Assembly: GCA_020543525.1 (NCBI GenBank)
Contig: JAHYIO010000001.1
Location: forward strand, 2,294,001-2,358,000
Direction: 5' to 3'
Origin: Coriolopsis trogii
Lineage: Eukaryota; Basidiomycota; Agaricomycetes; Polyporales; Polyporaceae
Length of the DNA: 64,000 bases
Within the stretch, counting starts at the first letter, position 1. Each line of letters begins with the position of its first letter. Shown in pieces: positions 45,227 through 57,016 of the stretch. The position numbers were made by a program, and so were the translations under genes. Below the pieces are notes generated by a model. It made no database searches. It saw only the letters and a program-made list of their open reading frames with translations, and was not told the DNA's origin.

Positions 45227-46703
45227 ATGTCCTCTATAACCGATCGGCTGCTCTCTGTAGAACAAGAATTCCTCTCTGCTGTTGTAGCAGGAGATGAGGC
45301 CCTCCTTGCGTTCGAGAGCCGTTGGGAGACACTGCTGGCGGATCTCAACTCTACCCTCGACAAAGAAGATCTTGACCCCGAGGTTGCGAGTGTTGCACAT
45401 GCTACTGCCACTCGGATAGCGACATTAGCGGACACCTCCATCGACATCTTCGACATATACAACGCCCATACCTCCCTTCTCATGAACGACATCGACATTC
45501 TCATGTCTGAACTCACCATCCAAGATCCTGTACCCGAACAGCTGTCCAAGCATCGTCGCCCCCGGTCATCGCGCACTCCCTCCCCTTCAACTACCTATGG
45601 CCGGAAGCGACGGAGAACAACGGAGATTAACGATCATGTTGACGCTTTCGTGTCGAAACGCCCCAGGTACGTCGTGTAGTCCTTACACTATAGCTACTAC
45701 TCACGCGTTTATAGAGTATCCGCTGAACGGAAACGTCTCCCCGCCTCGACGCCTTGCCCCCCTCTACCGATGCTATCTACCATCGATGGTTCCGACCACC
45801 GTATCGCCCCCAGGCCTACCCAGACAATGCGCGTTACCCGTAAACGTCGTTTGTCGGACGTTTCTGTTCCTTCGCCCAAACGACACCACTGCGGTCCGCG
45901 TCTGCATGCAGTGTCTGACACCTACCTGATACATCGTGACCAGGATGCGGATGCCTCCCTATCTCCCAAGGCTCCTGTACCATACTCCGATATGGGTTCT
46001 TCCGCCGATCCCCTCGTCAGGCTCGATACCTCAATTCCCTTAGACATTCAACTTCTTCCAACCTCGCTCAATGCTCCAACCTCGCTTGACGCTCCATCAA
46101 ACGATGATGATTGGATAGGTGTGTACCACCGTTTATTCGATGATACGTGGACTAACTTGACCTGTAGGATCGACACTCGAATTGCCGGACAACCTTCATA
46201 TAAATGACGTCCTCGGAGGCCCAGACTACCTCTCACAACCGCTCGTAGGGCCAGACGGCTTGACTTCCTTCCTCACATCACTCTTCAACTTCCCCTTAGC
46301 TCCACTATCCGCTTCCGATGTGTCCTCGCCTCCGATCGAAGCGGCTTCGACAACTCCCGAAAAATGTGGGCCGTCCAGTCCGTCTTCATCTGGGTCTTCA
46401 TCTTTTCCATCCTCTCCATCCCCATGCCCTCCCACACCTCCCTTGGGAGACTCGATGGCATGGGCAGACATTGATACTGTTAGCACGATATCACACTTGT
46501 CCCAGAGCGAGGGACTGACGTTTACTGTCACTCCATTTGACTCGTTCTTTCCACCGCTGCCAAATTGCGACAATCTCAAAAGTTCTTTCTATGATTCCAC
46601 CCCGTCAATATTTGATCACGATGGGCCTTGGACTTTGGGTCTGGGATGGGATTCCGCGTTCGGAGTCGGCTCAGAGCTTGTCTCCGAAAGTGCTGTATTC
46701 TGA
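45227..46703 (+). CDS. HD1: HD1-like mating-type protein lacking a recognisable homeodomain
   Basis: Three exons (45227-45666, 45715-46118, 46168-46703) give an intact 459-residue frame. The N terminus is typical of HD1 proteins: MSSITDRLLSVEQEFLSAVV, a helical region with ASVAHATATRIATLADTSID and LLMNDIDILMSEL, which in other species serves self/non-self recognition. Straight after it, where the TALE-like HD1 homeodomain should begin, come Ser/Arg-rich, NLS-like patches (GRKRRRTTE, SKRPR, TRKRRLSD, SPKRHH). No WF-x-x-x-R recognition helix appears in any of the three forward frames. The C-terminal half is acidic and Ser/Pro-rich (EKCGPSSPSSSGSS), like an activation region. Paired divergently with HD2. 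Confidence 0.82.
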
Positions 46704-47167
46704 TCGCTCCCAGGCTATGACGTTTCACGTGAGTTCACCTCACTTCCATGATCAAGTGTACTACAGCTAACACAGTCGTGGCAACTCCGTGCATAGGCTA
46801 CGCCGAATCAATTCTGCATATTATCGCTTCGCGCGGTCTCATCTGTATTGTCGTGAATCGTTGCTCTATATACCCTTGTTGTCAATACCCGTACATCGCT
46901 ACTTGTTATGGTCGTTATGTTGTGTCGCCTCTGTTCGAATGTATTTGCTATTGCTCTACCGTCGCAAGGAACGCTCGTCGTCGCACTTGTCGACACATGC
47001 TTGTGAAACGAAAAGGAAGGCCAGGAAACGTCATTCGACATGATCATGGAACCGCTGCTGTTATGGCAATCTTTGTTCAAACATGCCCTCGTATAGGTTG
47101 AAGGCTCGTACACCGCTGTAGCAATATAGTACATCGCGAACTCCGTCAACGTTGTTGAACTTCTTCA
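46704..47167. other. Convergent gap between HD1 and beta-flanking gene
   Basis: About 460 bp between the two stop codons. Nothing but 3' ends is expected, and no gene is seen. Confidence 0.5.
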
Positions 47168-48115
47168 TCACTTCACATATTTAGAGGCCTATCAATGAAG
47201 ATAAGACATGTCACATTGCTGGACAGTACCGCGTACTCACCATGCTCATCAAACCACCCAGACCACCGCTGTTTCCACCCCCCACGTTACCACTGAACTT
47301 TGACTGTACGAGAAGCTTCATGACTGTCATCGCTGCTCCGTTGACCGCATCTTGCTTGTTGCCAGACGCCGTGCCACCTGATTTGTCAAAGAGCTTCGAT
47401 GCCTCCGCCATCGCGAGACTGATGAGTTGTGACTGTGAGCCATTTCCACTACTGCCACTGGAGCCACTAGAGGTGAATTGCTTGAGAACCTTCACAATGG
47501 TTTGGTCAGGAACGCTGCATATGGACGTGAAAGCGTCGAAGTGACGTCACCTGCAACGCAGCAGCGCTTCCGAGGGAACTCGCAGGCAAGGAGCTCGCGG
47601 AGTTCTCATCATACGCCTTGCGATGAGCATGCTGGACATCCTCTTCATCTACGGGACGTTCGTGTTCGTCCTATGGAAATGTACTCATGTTACCTCCGTC
47701 ACCTCCCGCCGAGCGATAGAGACATACCTTGTTCTGCTTGATGAAGCTCATGGCGCCAGAGAAGAGGGAGTGATCGCCACTGCCCTCGCGGCTGGCAGTG
47801 TTCACCACTTCGTCCTCATCGACTACAAACAACTGAGCATATACCTAGCAGTTCGAGGGAAGCACATACGTTCCGGACGTCCGTGACTAGTATGATCGGG
47901 ATTGTACTCATGGCCGCCAGTCTTAGAGACGTCGGCTGCGAATGCGGGAAGGTGGTTCGAATCGATGCCGTCGTTGAGTGTGATCACCACACTCACAATG
48001 AGACCGCTCATAGGCCGCGAGGCCTTGCTTGGCCATGTTCATGAAGTTGTCCTGACAGGATGAATCCCACGTTATACTACGGAAGCATCCAAAGCTGCGT
48101 ACGAGGACATACCAT
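47168..48115 (-). CDS. bfg: Beta-flanking gene product (conserved MAT-A neighbour, function unknown)
   Basis: About seven short exons on the minus strand. The first coding exon is just the ATG (48113-48115), followed by GTATGT. Exon 2 starts at 48051 with DNFMNMAKQGLAAYE. Later exons encode a variable linker (KTGGHEYNPDHTSH), VDEDEVVNTASREGSGDHSL and FSGAMSFIKQNK, then RPVDEEDVQHAHRKAYDE and SLGSAAALQ, then VLKQFTSSG, LISLAMAEASKLFDK, GNKQDAVNGAAMTVMKLL and GGLGGLMSM. The terminal exon ASKYVK stops at 47168-47170. This is the beta-flanking protein conserved beside the HD mating-type locus of Agaricomycetes. Its biochemical role is unknown. One linker exon border is approximate. Confidence 0.87.
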
Positions 48116-49270
48116 GGTGGTGGTCGGATGTGGTCGATGAAGTCAATGGAGAGGGAGCGATCCGGCCACGCCACTGGAGATGCAGTTCACACGGCGTCTA
48201 TCTAATTATCTGGGGGACTAAGCGAGGCTTGGGCGCTCGGACGCGCGCTAGCTCGCTAAACCCGGGCGCTGCCCATCCCCACAAGCAGCTGTAGACAGTG
48301 ACTCAAGAATCTCGAGCGGGATTGCACGAAACTACGAAGAGCGTTCGGACCATTGGCTGAATTCTCACCTTCGGGCCTCCAAGACAGACGTGAGCGAAAA
48401 CTACGTCCTCAGGTCTGTTACACTATCCAGGTTCGTCGGAGCCTGGCAGGTACTATTATGTTACTATATGTCTTCCGAGCTTGACTTCATGCAGCTGATA
48501 CGCTGGCATCTCTCAATATCTGTAAGTTTCAAGCAACGCACGCCTACCGTTGAATCCCGCCTAAGTCGATGACTTCGGCAACGCCGTCGACGTCTTACAA
48601 ACCTGGTTTCGGCGAAAATTGCTGGCGTTGGAGAGCCGCCACTAGACTGAGCTCTCATGTACAACTCAGGTCTGCGAGCATTGACAGCGATCTTCTGCCG
48701 CGGTCGGTGCAGCCGCTACTTCAGATGCATCCTTGGGCCCGCGCCGGTAGAACTCAAACTTGGGTACAGTGGAGGCGAACCAGCGGGTAGCGACGCCCCG
48801 GATATACGCGGGTTGTGTTCCGTATGTTTCTCTATATCAGTCATCTGCTGACCTCACTCGATGCGATGAAGCTGTCTCCGTCCACAGGGGCGAGCCGCGA
48901 GGACAGGCCCGGGAACATGGACATTTCGAGCACACAGCATGCATCGCACAATAGCCGCGACACCGTCGGTTCAGGAGTAATGCACACCGACTGGACATCA
49001 GTCACGACCAGTGAGCTTTCTCTCTCGACTTACCCTGACCTTACCTGCATAAAAGTCAATGCGATTAGTAGCAGTGATCAACAAAGGTGTGTGACTCCAC
49101 CCCGTCAAGTAAGCCTACCCTTACCTCAGGCTAGCACAGGTTGCACAGCGATGAGCGAGCAACACCTGGGGCACGGGTACTCTCTGGCTGCCCTCTCTCG
49201 CACTTATATATGCAGCGCGCGACAAAGGAAGCTGCATAGATCCATATGTAGTCCCCTCGATCGAGCGTTG
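48116..49270. other. Unassigned stretch downstream of the HD core
   Basis: About 1.15 kb. Short open pieces with splice-like borders exist on both strands, for example plus-strand MSSELDFMQLIRWHLSIS near 48468-48521 followed by GTAAGT. They do not join into a gene I can support. The start holds the beta-flanking gene promoter. Confidence 0.35.
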
Positions 49271-49724
49271 TCAAAGCTGCAGGCCCCTCAGCCAGATACG
49301 GTAGGTGATAGTGACTGCGTACGCCGCCACCACGACCAATACAAAGTCAAGCAGAGGCATCAACGCACCGGCGACCTCGTGGCACCAACGCTTTCCACCC
49401 CGAAAGTACAACGCGGACCATATAGAGTGAGACATGGACAAAGCCCGCAGGTGATGGGTGGCACAACACGATCGGGACTAACTCTCTCCAGGACGTTGAA
49501 CCTGAGGTCGTCGTTGTACGCAGCAGGTCCGGGATGGCTGTCGAGCCCACCATTGGTCCACTTCCGGTACGCCAAGCTCAGATTATCGGACGGTTGCATG
49601 TGCGGACCTCAACGTCCTCCTTCCAGGTCTGGCAATCGCTACTTGAAGAGATGACTGTCTCTCCAAGGAGCTAGTCACTACGCAACAGGAATAGAAGACT
49701 TGCCCGATACGTATTTGCCGACAT
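49271..49724 (-). CDS. Possible small membrane protein, hypothetical
   Basis: Weak candidate. A start MSANTYRASLLFLL lies at 49724. An exon near 49485-49600 encodes NLSLAYRKWTNGGLD, and DDLRFNVLER at its end is followed by a GTTAGT donor. A phase-0 acceptor near 49370 joins to VAGALMPLLDFVLVVVAAY, one transmembrane helix, then RIWLRGLQL and a stop at 49271-49273. The join between the first and second exon is not resolved. No family is recognised. Confidence 0.3.
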
Positions 49725-50353
49725 GATGGTATTGTCGGAACCATTGTCCCTCTCGAATGTGGTGTCTCCTGGGACCAGGGCCTTGCATGGCTACGATTAC
49801 CCAGTAAAATTAATTGAAATGCTCATATTGCGGTGCAATAGTGACAATGATGCTAATGACAACTCTCGTTTCACGAGCTGTCCGTCGGAACACGGTCGCC
49901 ACAAGAATGCCCTAGTTTCGGACGGTACGGATATTTTGTTTCGTCTCTTGTATTATACACACACACCTAAATATTCATGAAGTACACAAGAATACTATCT
50001 CGCGGGTATTTGCCACACAAGAGAGAGTGTTTATTTCCTGCTGTTTGTCGTTTGTCCATCATTGTTTGCAAACAACACGAGCGCTCAATCGATGCTAGGC
50101 GCCACACTCGAAGGCACCCTGACAGGACTCAAGCTAAAGGACATATGGACCTTGGTACTTGGCGACGCACACTACTCAGCGACGCACACAACTGGCGGCA
50201 TATCTGCAATGTTTGACTAAATGGAATTGTGGTCACCACAGACCAAAGCGAGAATTCGCCACTGTCGTACAAATACACTAGGTGCGATATATGGTATACA
50301 AGTATACATGGAAACCGATAGCAAGGTCGCTAGCAATCAGACGAGCAGCGCAC
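49725..50353. other. Intergenic gap
   Basis: About 630 bp with no gene seen. AT-richer than the flanks. Confidence 0.45.
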
Positions 50354-51199
50354 TCAGTTGCCAACCTGCGTCGTTTGACCGCCTACGGTCGCGGGGTATG
50401 GGTTACCGACAACGTTGGGGCCAGATTCTAGAGGTGCAGTTGTTGCGGGGACTTCGGAAGGCTTGCTTGTGGTTGTCGAGGTCGTCGAGCCAACAACAGC
50501 GTTCTTTGCCCGCTCGATATGTGGTTGCGCGGCAGCAGCAGCGGACTCGACGTAGGGTTGGGCAGCAGCTTGCGCGGACGCAAGGTACTCCTTGCCCGTG
50601 GCGATAGCAGACTGGACGGTTGCGCCGACACCAGTCGTGCCGTTGGCCTGGGTAGTCTGAGTACCGCTCGTGGCCGTTCCGGGGATGTACGACTGGTAGA
50701 CAACGTTAGCGATCATTCCCAAGATTCATCGTAGAAGTCCAATGAACTTACCTGAGCGGTCGCCAGGACGCTACCAGCAAGGTTCTTCGCCGATTCGACA
50801 TAACCGCCAGCAGCCGCCTTCGCAGACTCGACATCCGCAGCACCTTCCGATGCGGCGGCGTTGGTCTTCTTACTGAGGTTGTTTTCTAGTTGGTCGACAG
50901 CACTGGCGGCCTGGGGCTCCTTGAACTACGGCATCATTTAGTAACTGGTGGCACTGGGAAATGATGGAGACACGAACCTCGGCAGTGTGTGCTGCATCGA
51001 GCGCAGCGACGTGGGCCTTGTTCGCGTTCTGCTCTACCTGGCTCGACAGGGTAGTGGTGGAGGCCTCGGTCTCAGCCAAGGCAGCAGTGGTGGCGTAGCG
51101 AGCGTCGCTGCTGCAGAAGATGGTCAGTTCTTCCTTCCACGCGCCAAGCTGTGACATTACGAAGACGCACTTTCCGGTGGGGAGAGTGGCAGAAGACAT
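50354..51199 (-). CDS. Ala/Thr-rich LEA-like hydrophilic protein, hypothetical
   Basis: Four exons are likely. The first (51171-51199) encodes MSSATLPTG and ends at a GTGCGT donor. The second starts at 51110 with SDARYATTAALAETEAS and NKAHVAALDAAHTAE. The third encodes FKEPQAASAVDQLENNLSKK and SAKAAAGGYVESAKNLAGS. The last begins SYIPGTATSGTQ and ends at 50354 with TVGGQTTQVGN. The repeated amphipathic Ala/Lys/Glu words (VESAKAAA, YVESAAAAAQPHIERAKNAV) resemble late-embryogenesis-abundant or membrane-binding helices, suggesting a role in stress or lipid-droplet coating. That is inference from composition only. No catalytic motif. Confidence 0.6.
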
Positions 51200-51943
51200 G
51201 GTGATGTATGGTATAAGTTACGTGAAGTGATCGATGAAGTCGTGAGATGTGTGAGTGTGGATTGTGAGGGGCATGGCAGCTAGGAGAGACAGTTTTATAG
51301 TCTGCCTGCGCGGTGACATCGGTGTTGGTGCTGGAGCAAGAGAGAGGACCGCCGACGTCACTCGTCCTGGTGACGCTGTCTCTCAAGCGCCGAGTAGCGC
51401 CTCCCACCTCGTCATATTCCATGACGTCACGGCTTCCAATCACTCTGGCATCTGCCAACTGCCACCATCGCGTGGGAGGTGTACGTGGCCTGACGCCATG
51501 GATCACGCTATCTAACAACAAAGGTACGGGGACTACTCGTTCTCGTCGAATACACTGTCCGTGACGAGAACTATTCTAAAGGAATGGACGGCGGGGCCAC
51601 GGCAACTCGTGAAAAGGATATATTTGCAGGGTATGTGCACAGACTGAAGGTATGCCATAGCAAAGATGAGCGGGCACTGCTGAGCAAGAGTACGGGATGG
51701 ACCATGCCGGTAGAGGGAGGGAAAGAGAGCAGACGAACGAGCAGACGCTTGCAACGGAATGGGATGCATGGTGGACAGAAGAACAACGTGGGCAAGATGA
51801 GATGGATGACAGGAGATGATGAGACTGCTGGATACAGAGAGAACGAAGGGAATAATGACAGAAAAACGTATTAGGATAACGAGGGAAGAAGGTATTGCCG
51901 ATGCAGATCACTGAAAGAGACAGGAAAGCAGCGCACAAGCTAC
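51200..51943. other. Intergenic gap, glycogenin 3' side
   Basis: About 740 bp. It contains the promoter of the LEA-like gene and the 3' end of glycogenin. No gene is supported. Confidence 0.45.
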
Positions 51944-54900
51944 TCAGACGTGGCGCCTTTGCCCGTCTTCCTCGTCGAACGAGCCAGAGCGTAGGAAACG
52001 CGCAAGCACCTCCTCAGACGAGCGCTTGAACACATCCACGCCACGCGCAGGATCCCACACGCGACCACCCTTGCGCACAGGACCCAAAACAGGAGTGCCT
52101 TCCGGAGTCTCGACTGGGCCTGTAGTCGACGGCGACGAGGTGGCTACGGTATCATTCGACGACATCCGTTGCAGAGGCGGTGAGAACGGCGATGACAGTT
52201 TTGTCAGTTTGGGCGACTGGCGAGGAGAGGAACTGGCCGACGGACCCAGAACAGGCGACCCAGCCGGAATAGACGATCCCGCCAGTTTGCTCGTAGGCAC
52301 CTGCGACCCAGAGACGCGGCGCGGAGACATGGTCGCTCTGGGCGAGGGCGGTCCCTTGGGCGACGGGACTTTGGGAGGTGAAAGGACTTTGGGCGACGAT
52401 GGTTTCAGAATTGGCGGCGATGACACCCGCCGGGGGCTTTGCACCTTCGGCGGCGAGTAGGTACGTGGCGAGCCTAGCGTCTGAGGAGAGCGGATCCCAG
52501 TAGGCGACGCCTTTCCGGGGAAGGGCATGACAGACGTATGCATAGGATGAGTCACAGTGGGCGTTCCAATAGCCATTTGGTCCGCATCACCCTTGAACGT
52601 GACGGGGGGCAGCAGGCCGGCGCCTGCGGGCATCGTAGGCCACTGCTTCGGGGTCATGCCAGTCCCACGACCCGACTTTGGGTCTTTGCCTTTGCGCGCC
52701 GCCTCGACTTCTTCCGCCCAGACGTTGACTTGCACGCCCATACTCCGAGTCTCGACGGGAACCGTCTGCACACCTCGACCACGGTACTTCTTGCCTTTCA
52801 CAGATGTCAGAGAGGCTGAGCTACCCGCTCGTGCCCGGCGAGGCTGGCCGCGATCCTTGCCGCTTTCGCTGTCGTAGCGCGCAGGCTGTCCCGGTCTGTC
52901 GTCTTCGTCTCCCTCGTCTTCGTCATCTCCATCCATGCTACTCGCGTCCTGCTTCTCCTGGTACACACGCTCACGCTCCTGGTCCCATCTTCGCCATCCC
53001 TCATCGAACTCGACAGGGGGAGGCTGCAAGACGGAATGGTGAGGCCGAACCAGTTTCGACGCATACTTCTGGATACTAGGAACGGTGTCCCACGCATTCG
53101 AGTAAGTGAAACTGAACGGAGCAGCTGATGATGGAGGAGTCGGAACCGGCGCAACTATGTCCGGCCTTGGAAGCAACTTGAGCGTAGGAGCGGGCTCGTC
53201 GATGAAGTTCGCCACAGGAGGAGGGGATTCAGAGGCTGGGAAGACACGGCGGGGCGCAGGTCTCGGTTTCGACTCCCATGGGAAGATGGCATGGACCTTG
53301 CTACGATCAGGAGCAGGCGGGACTGGCGGGGATCCTGGCGAACTGTCCACAGCTTTACCGAGCACGTTGGCATATTGACCTTCACGGAGCAGCTGCTCGG
53401 GAATGGTGGCAGGAGGAGGGGGCTGGAAGAAGCTTTCTGTCTGATGGCTCGGAGAGTGGTTGCTATAAGACTGGTACGTCGCATCGTGTTCACGACTCGG
53501 GGCTTGGTCCCAAATGTTAGGAAAGTACGTGTCGGCTGGGAAAGCAGATGGTGGCGGAGGAGTTTTAGGCGGAGGTTCGACGGCAGGATTCCATTCAAGT
53601 TTAGGAGGAGAGCCAGGACGTATGGGCCGACCTTCCTGATCGTATTGAGGCGGAGACTGAGGACCTTGCTTAAATTGTGACTGTTGCTGGTTCAGGTGCT
53701 GATGGACGTGTGGGGATTGATGCATATGGTGGGGCTGGTTATCGTATTGAGGCTGACCCTGCTGCGTTTGATGACCGGGCGGAGGCGGATGCTGGACGTG
53801 CTGTGTCTGGTAAGCATGAGCTTGTTGCGAATGGGAGTGATGGTGGTGATGGTGCGGTGGATGATAAGGCTGCTCTGGCGCGTGTGGCGGACCAGGAGGT
53901 GGTGACCGACGAACCTGGGGAGAATGGTGTCCCCTAGGAGAGTGAACCCCTCGAGGAGAAGTCTGGCCGCGGGGGGAATGGTGACCACTACCTCGAGGCG
54001 ACTGGTGACCATGGCGGATATGTTGTGGGTTAGCTGGTGGATGAACAGCACGATGTGGGTCCCGCTGGTGATGATAATGCTCACGCTCACCGAGGGACGA
54101 AGGGGGATGTCCGCGATGAGGTCCTTGCCCCTTCCAAGACGAATGTCGTACTGGAGCGCCAGGTCGCTGGTCATCGGATTGCTCGCTCTCCTGATAATGA
54201 GCGGAATCCTGAGCAAAGACACGCCTGTCCAACTGGGGCGCCCAATGCAACCCGGCGGGTGGCACCTGCTGATATGCAGAACCGCTTTCCGACTCGAAGT
54301 AGGAGCTTCCTTGCTCTCCGTACCCTGCGTATTGCCCCTGGGCGTGTTGAGGCTGTCCTAGGTAATGCGGGGTGACAGGAGCAGAAGGTGGTAGGTCAAG
54401 ACCTCTGTGATATGGCGCAGGAGGAATTTCATGGGGAAGCGGAGTCGGCAAAGTATCCATCCTCGGAACGTCGCTGCCGTCTATGACAGTGAATGGTTGG
54501 GTAGGGGTGACATTGTGATCGCCATTTTTGTCGTGCTGCCCGTCTGGCTTCGCTTCCTCTTCCTCCTGGGGACGTTCTTTGCGGGGGCGCATCAAGTCGA
54601 CGCGACCGTCGAGCGGCATCGATCGATATTCGCCAACCTTCGGGGCCCCCTGAGCCGCAGGGGCATAACTGCTCATGCCTTCGACTGCGATCTTGCGTAA
54701 ATCATCGAGGCCAAGTGCCGCCCCCGGGCCAAGCGTAGAAGGAGGGCCAGCCATTTCCGCACCGCTCCCGAATCCGGACCCCGTGTCCCAGACTGAATCA
54801 TAGTGCCCGAACTCGAAGTTCCCATGTTCCGGGTGATGCTCAGAGCGGTAATGCCTGTCGTAGACATCGTACCAACGGTCAACAAGTGAGTCATAGTCGT

Positions 54901-55978
54901 ACGACGGTGCTTGCTTGTTCAGAGTTTTGTCGGAAAGCTGCGAGTACTTGGTGCCAGGCGGTCGATAGGTGATAGAAACCCAGGGCTTGTTGGGCCCGAT
55001 GAAGTGTATGGCGGTTATCTGCGAACCAAACCGCTCGTATGCTGGGGCATACCTATATGCGCGAGATTAGTCTCCGTCAGATGTCCTATCTCGAAGGACA
55101 TGCATGACTCACGTGTAGACAGCAGTGGGTGTGGTGTTATACGTAAAGCTGAGTCTGTGCCAATCATTTCCCCTCCATTCGTTTAGTAGACCTTGGTCAC
55201 CGCCATCCCAGGAACCTCTCGACTTGAGGAGCTCCCTGAGCTCCTCAAACTTGTCCTCGCCAGGCGCGAACACGAGAACACCCGAATTGAAGATGTCGGG
55301 CCAACCAACGTCGGGAACGGCAGCAAATTCGTGAGGAAGCGTGAAGAGATGAGACATGGGTCGCACAGGGAGGACGTCCGCATCGAGGAAGATTATCTTA
55401 GAGTACTGAGTAAGCCGGAATATATGCAATTTCGTGAGGACATGATTAAGGTCCGGACGACCTGGAGAGAGAACAAGCGATTAGCAGAGGTTCAAGCATA
55501 GTCAGATGGGGTCAATGCGTGACGTGCGACCGCAGATAGATGACTATATGCGATCGAAATTGTATGCTTGTACGCGCGCGTGGCGACGCGCACAGATAGC
55601 AACGTGCATTCCATTTTACGACGCATGTAAGAGCATTTATCGGGTAAAACACGCGCATAGAACGAGTGTATCACCGACGTATCCCTAGTGTCCACTCAAA
55701 CAACACGGTTCGGACGACTCACCGAGCAACTCTAACCCTTTCTTATCCTCTTGTTCAAGAATTTCAACACCAATAACAACGTCAAATGCCCTACGAAGGA
55801 GCTTGATGGATGACACGTCCACGGATTCCGGAGTGACGAGACAACATGTCTGGAATGCGACCTCGGGGGAAACAGGTGGGACGGGGTGGAGGTCTTTGAG
55901 CGCGGCGGCGACTGCGAGCGCACCGGGCAGGTAGTGGTCGGACGTGACGAGGGTTACGAAGGCATAAGGAGCGTCCAT
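51944..55978 (-). CDS. glgen: Glycogenin (GT8 family) with a very long low-complexity tail
   Basis: Self-glucosylating primer protein for glycogen synthesis. Three exons (55723-55978, 55113-55461, 51944-55052) sum to 1237 residues, several times the length of animal glycogenin. GT8 features: MDAPYAFVTLVTSDHYLPGA at the start, LTKLHIFRLTQYSKIIFLDA with the DxD-type metal site (LDADVLP), then FNSGVLVFAP, DQGLLNEW and a conserved HFIGPNKPW near residue 225. Everything after about residue 300 is disordered: His/Gln/Pro-rich, with repeated HSPRG words (SPRGVHSPRGHHSP) and later SPKVLSPPKVPSPKG repeats. It ends FLRSGSFDEEDGQRRHV. The large last exon looks like a separate gene if taken alone, but it splices in phase from the catalytic exons. 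Glycogenin is a known MAT-A neighbour. Confidence 0.93.
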
Positions 55979-57016
55979 GAGCGCGAGGGCTCGAGCGAGA
56001 GAAAGCGTCGGGGACGCTGAAGAGAAAGACGAAGAATAACTCGAAATCGAAGCGCCGAGTCTCGTCCCGCCCAGCCGACCTATCTTAACTTACGTAAGAG
56101 ACGTACTTGAACGAAACTCCGTCAGGTTCCCCCTCCACAGTCGACGTTCCCCACGGGACACCCCTGTTTCCGTCCCACAACCCCAACCGTAGAGCCTCAG
56201 GCCTCTGCCTCCGGGTGAAGCCATTCGCTGGGAGCGGAACTTTCGCAAAGTTGTTGAGCTTCATGGTGGACTGGCGGCTTCGACGCCAAGTATGAGTCTG
56301 AGCTATGTTTCTTTCCTCTCAACAAAGCAACGATACGCGGCGTAACCTCGAATTTCCGAAGCAGTGTGGCTGTCACTGTGGCACATCCCTATTGAATGAC
56401 GTTCCTATTTATCGGCCTTGGGTCTCTCATGTCAGCCACTAACGGTGAGAGGATGCCAATCGATGGCGATTGTCTGATAGGGTGTCAATCCGCCGCTGTC
56501 AATGACGCGTTGAGGTAAATGGCGAGCCACCACGGATGCCAAGATGCATATGTGTTGCTGTCCGTTGGCAGAGTCCTTGCACATGCGTGGATTACGAGGG
56601 GGTCGAGAACCCTACATGGCTGTTCGTCAGAAGACAGAACCTGCAAGGCAAGGTGAGCTGCTTCTGTGCGACGTAAACGAAGCCTTCCTGGCGAATCTTA
56701 TCGGGCGTAGCTTTACTGGTCGTGTGTGTTACACTCGATAGTAGAAGCGTGGAAGAGCGGCTTCCATGCTTTTGCCTTGCGCGGGGAAACAGCCAACTCG
56801 ACATGCCTGTGTACTCATCCCTATCCCCTTTACTGCTAGCGCTGCGTTGAGCACCCAACAAGTGGCCGGCAAACGCAGTTCACCCATACGGCGCCTAAGG
56901 CCTCGTAAACGCTCATAGCACGTGGGCAATGACGCAGTGGCTTGGTGCACGCCGGAGGACTGTGCGTCGGTGTCGGTCGCGTCTCTGATGTGCTCTCTGT
57001 CGTTCATGATGTCCTC
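55979..57016. promoter_or_regulatory. Divergent intergenic region, glycogenin and UbiB genes
   Basis: About 1.04 kb between two divergent start codons, so it holds both promoters. No internal gene is supported. Short frames at 56107-56295 and 56544-56741 have no family features. Confidence 0.45.

Noticed and set aside
48815..49654. 279-codon plus-strand frame
   Set aside because: Composition is random-like, with no domain and no conserved borders; the better splice evidence there is on the minus strand.
51944..54754. A 936-codon frame as a separate Pro/His-rich gene
   Set aside because: It splices in phase from the glycogenin catalytic exons and continues conserved glycogenin sequence upstream of its first ATG.
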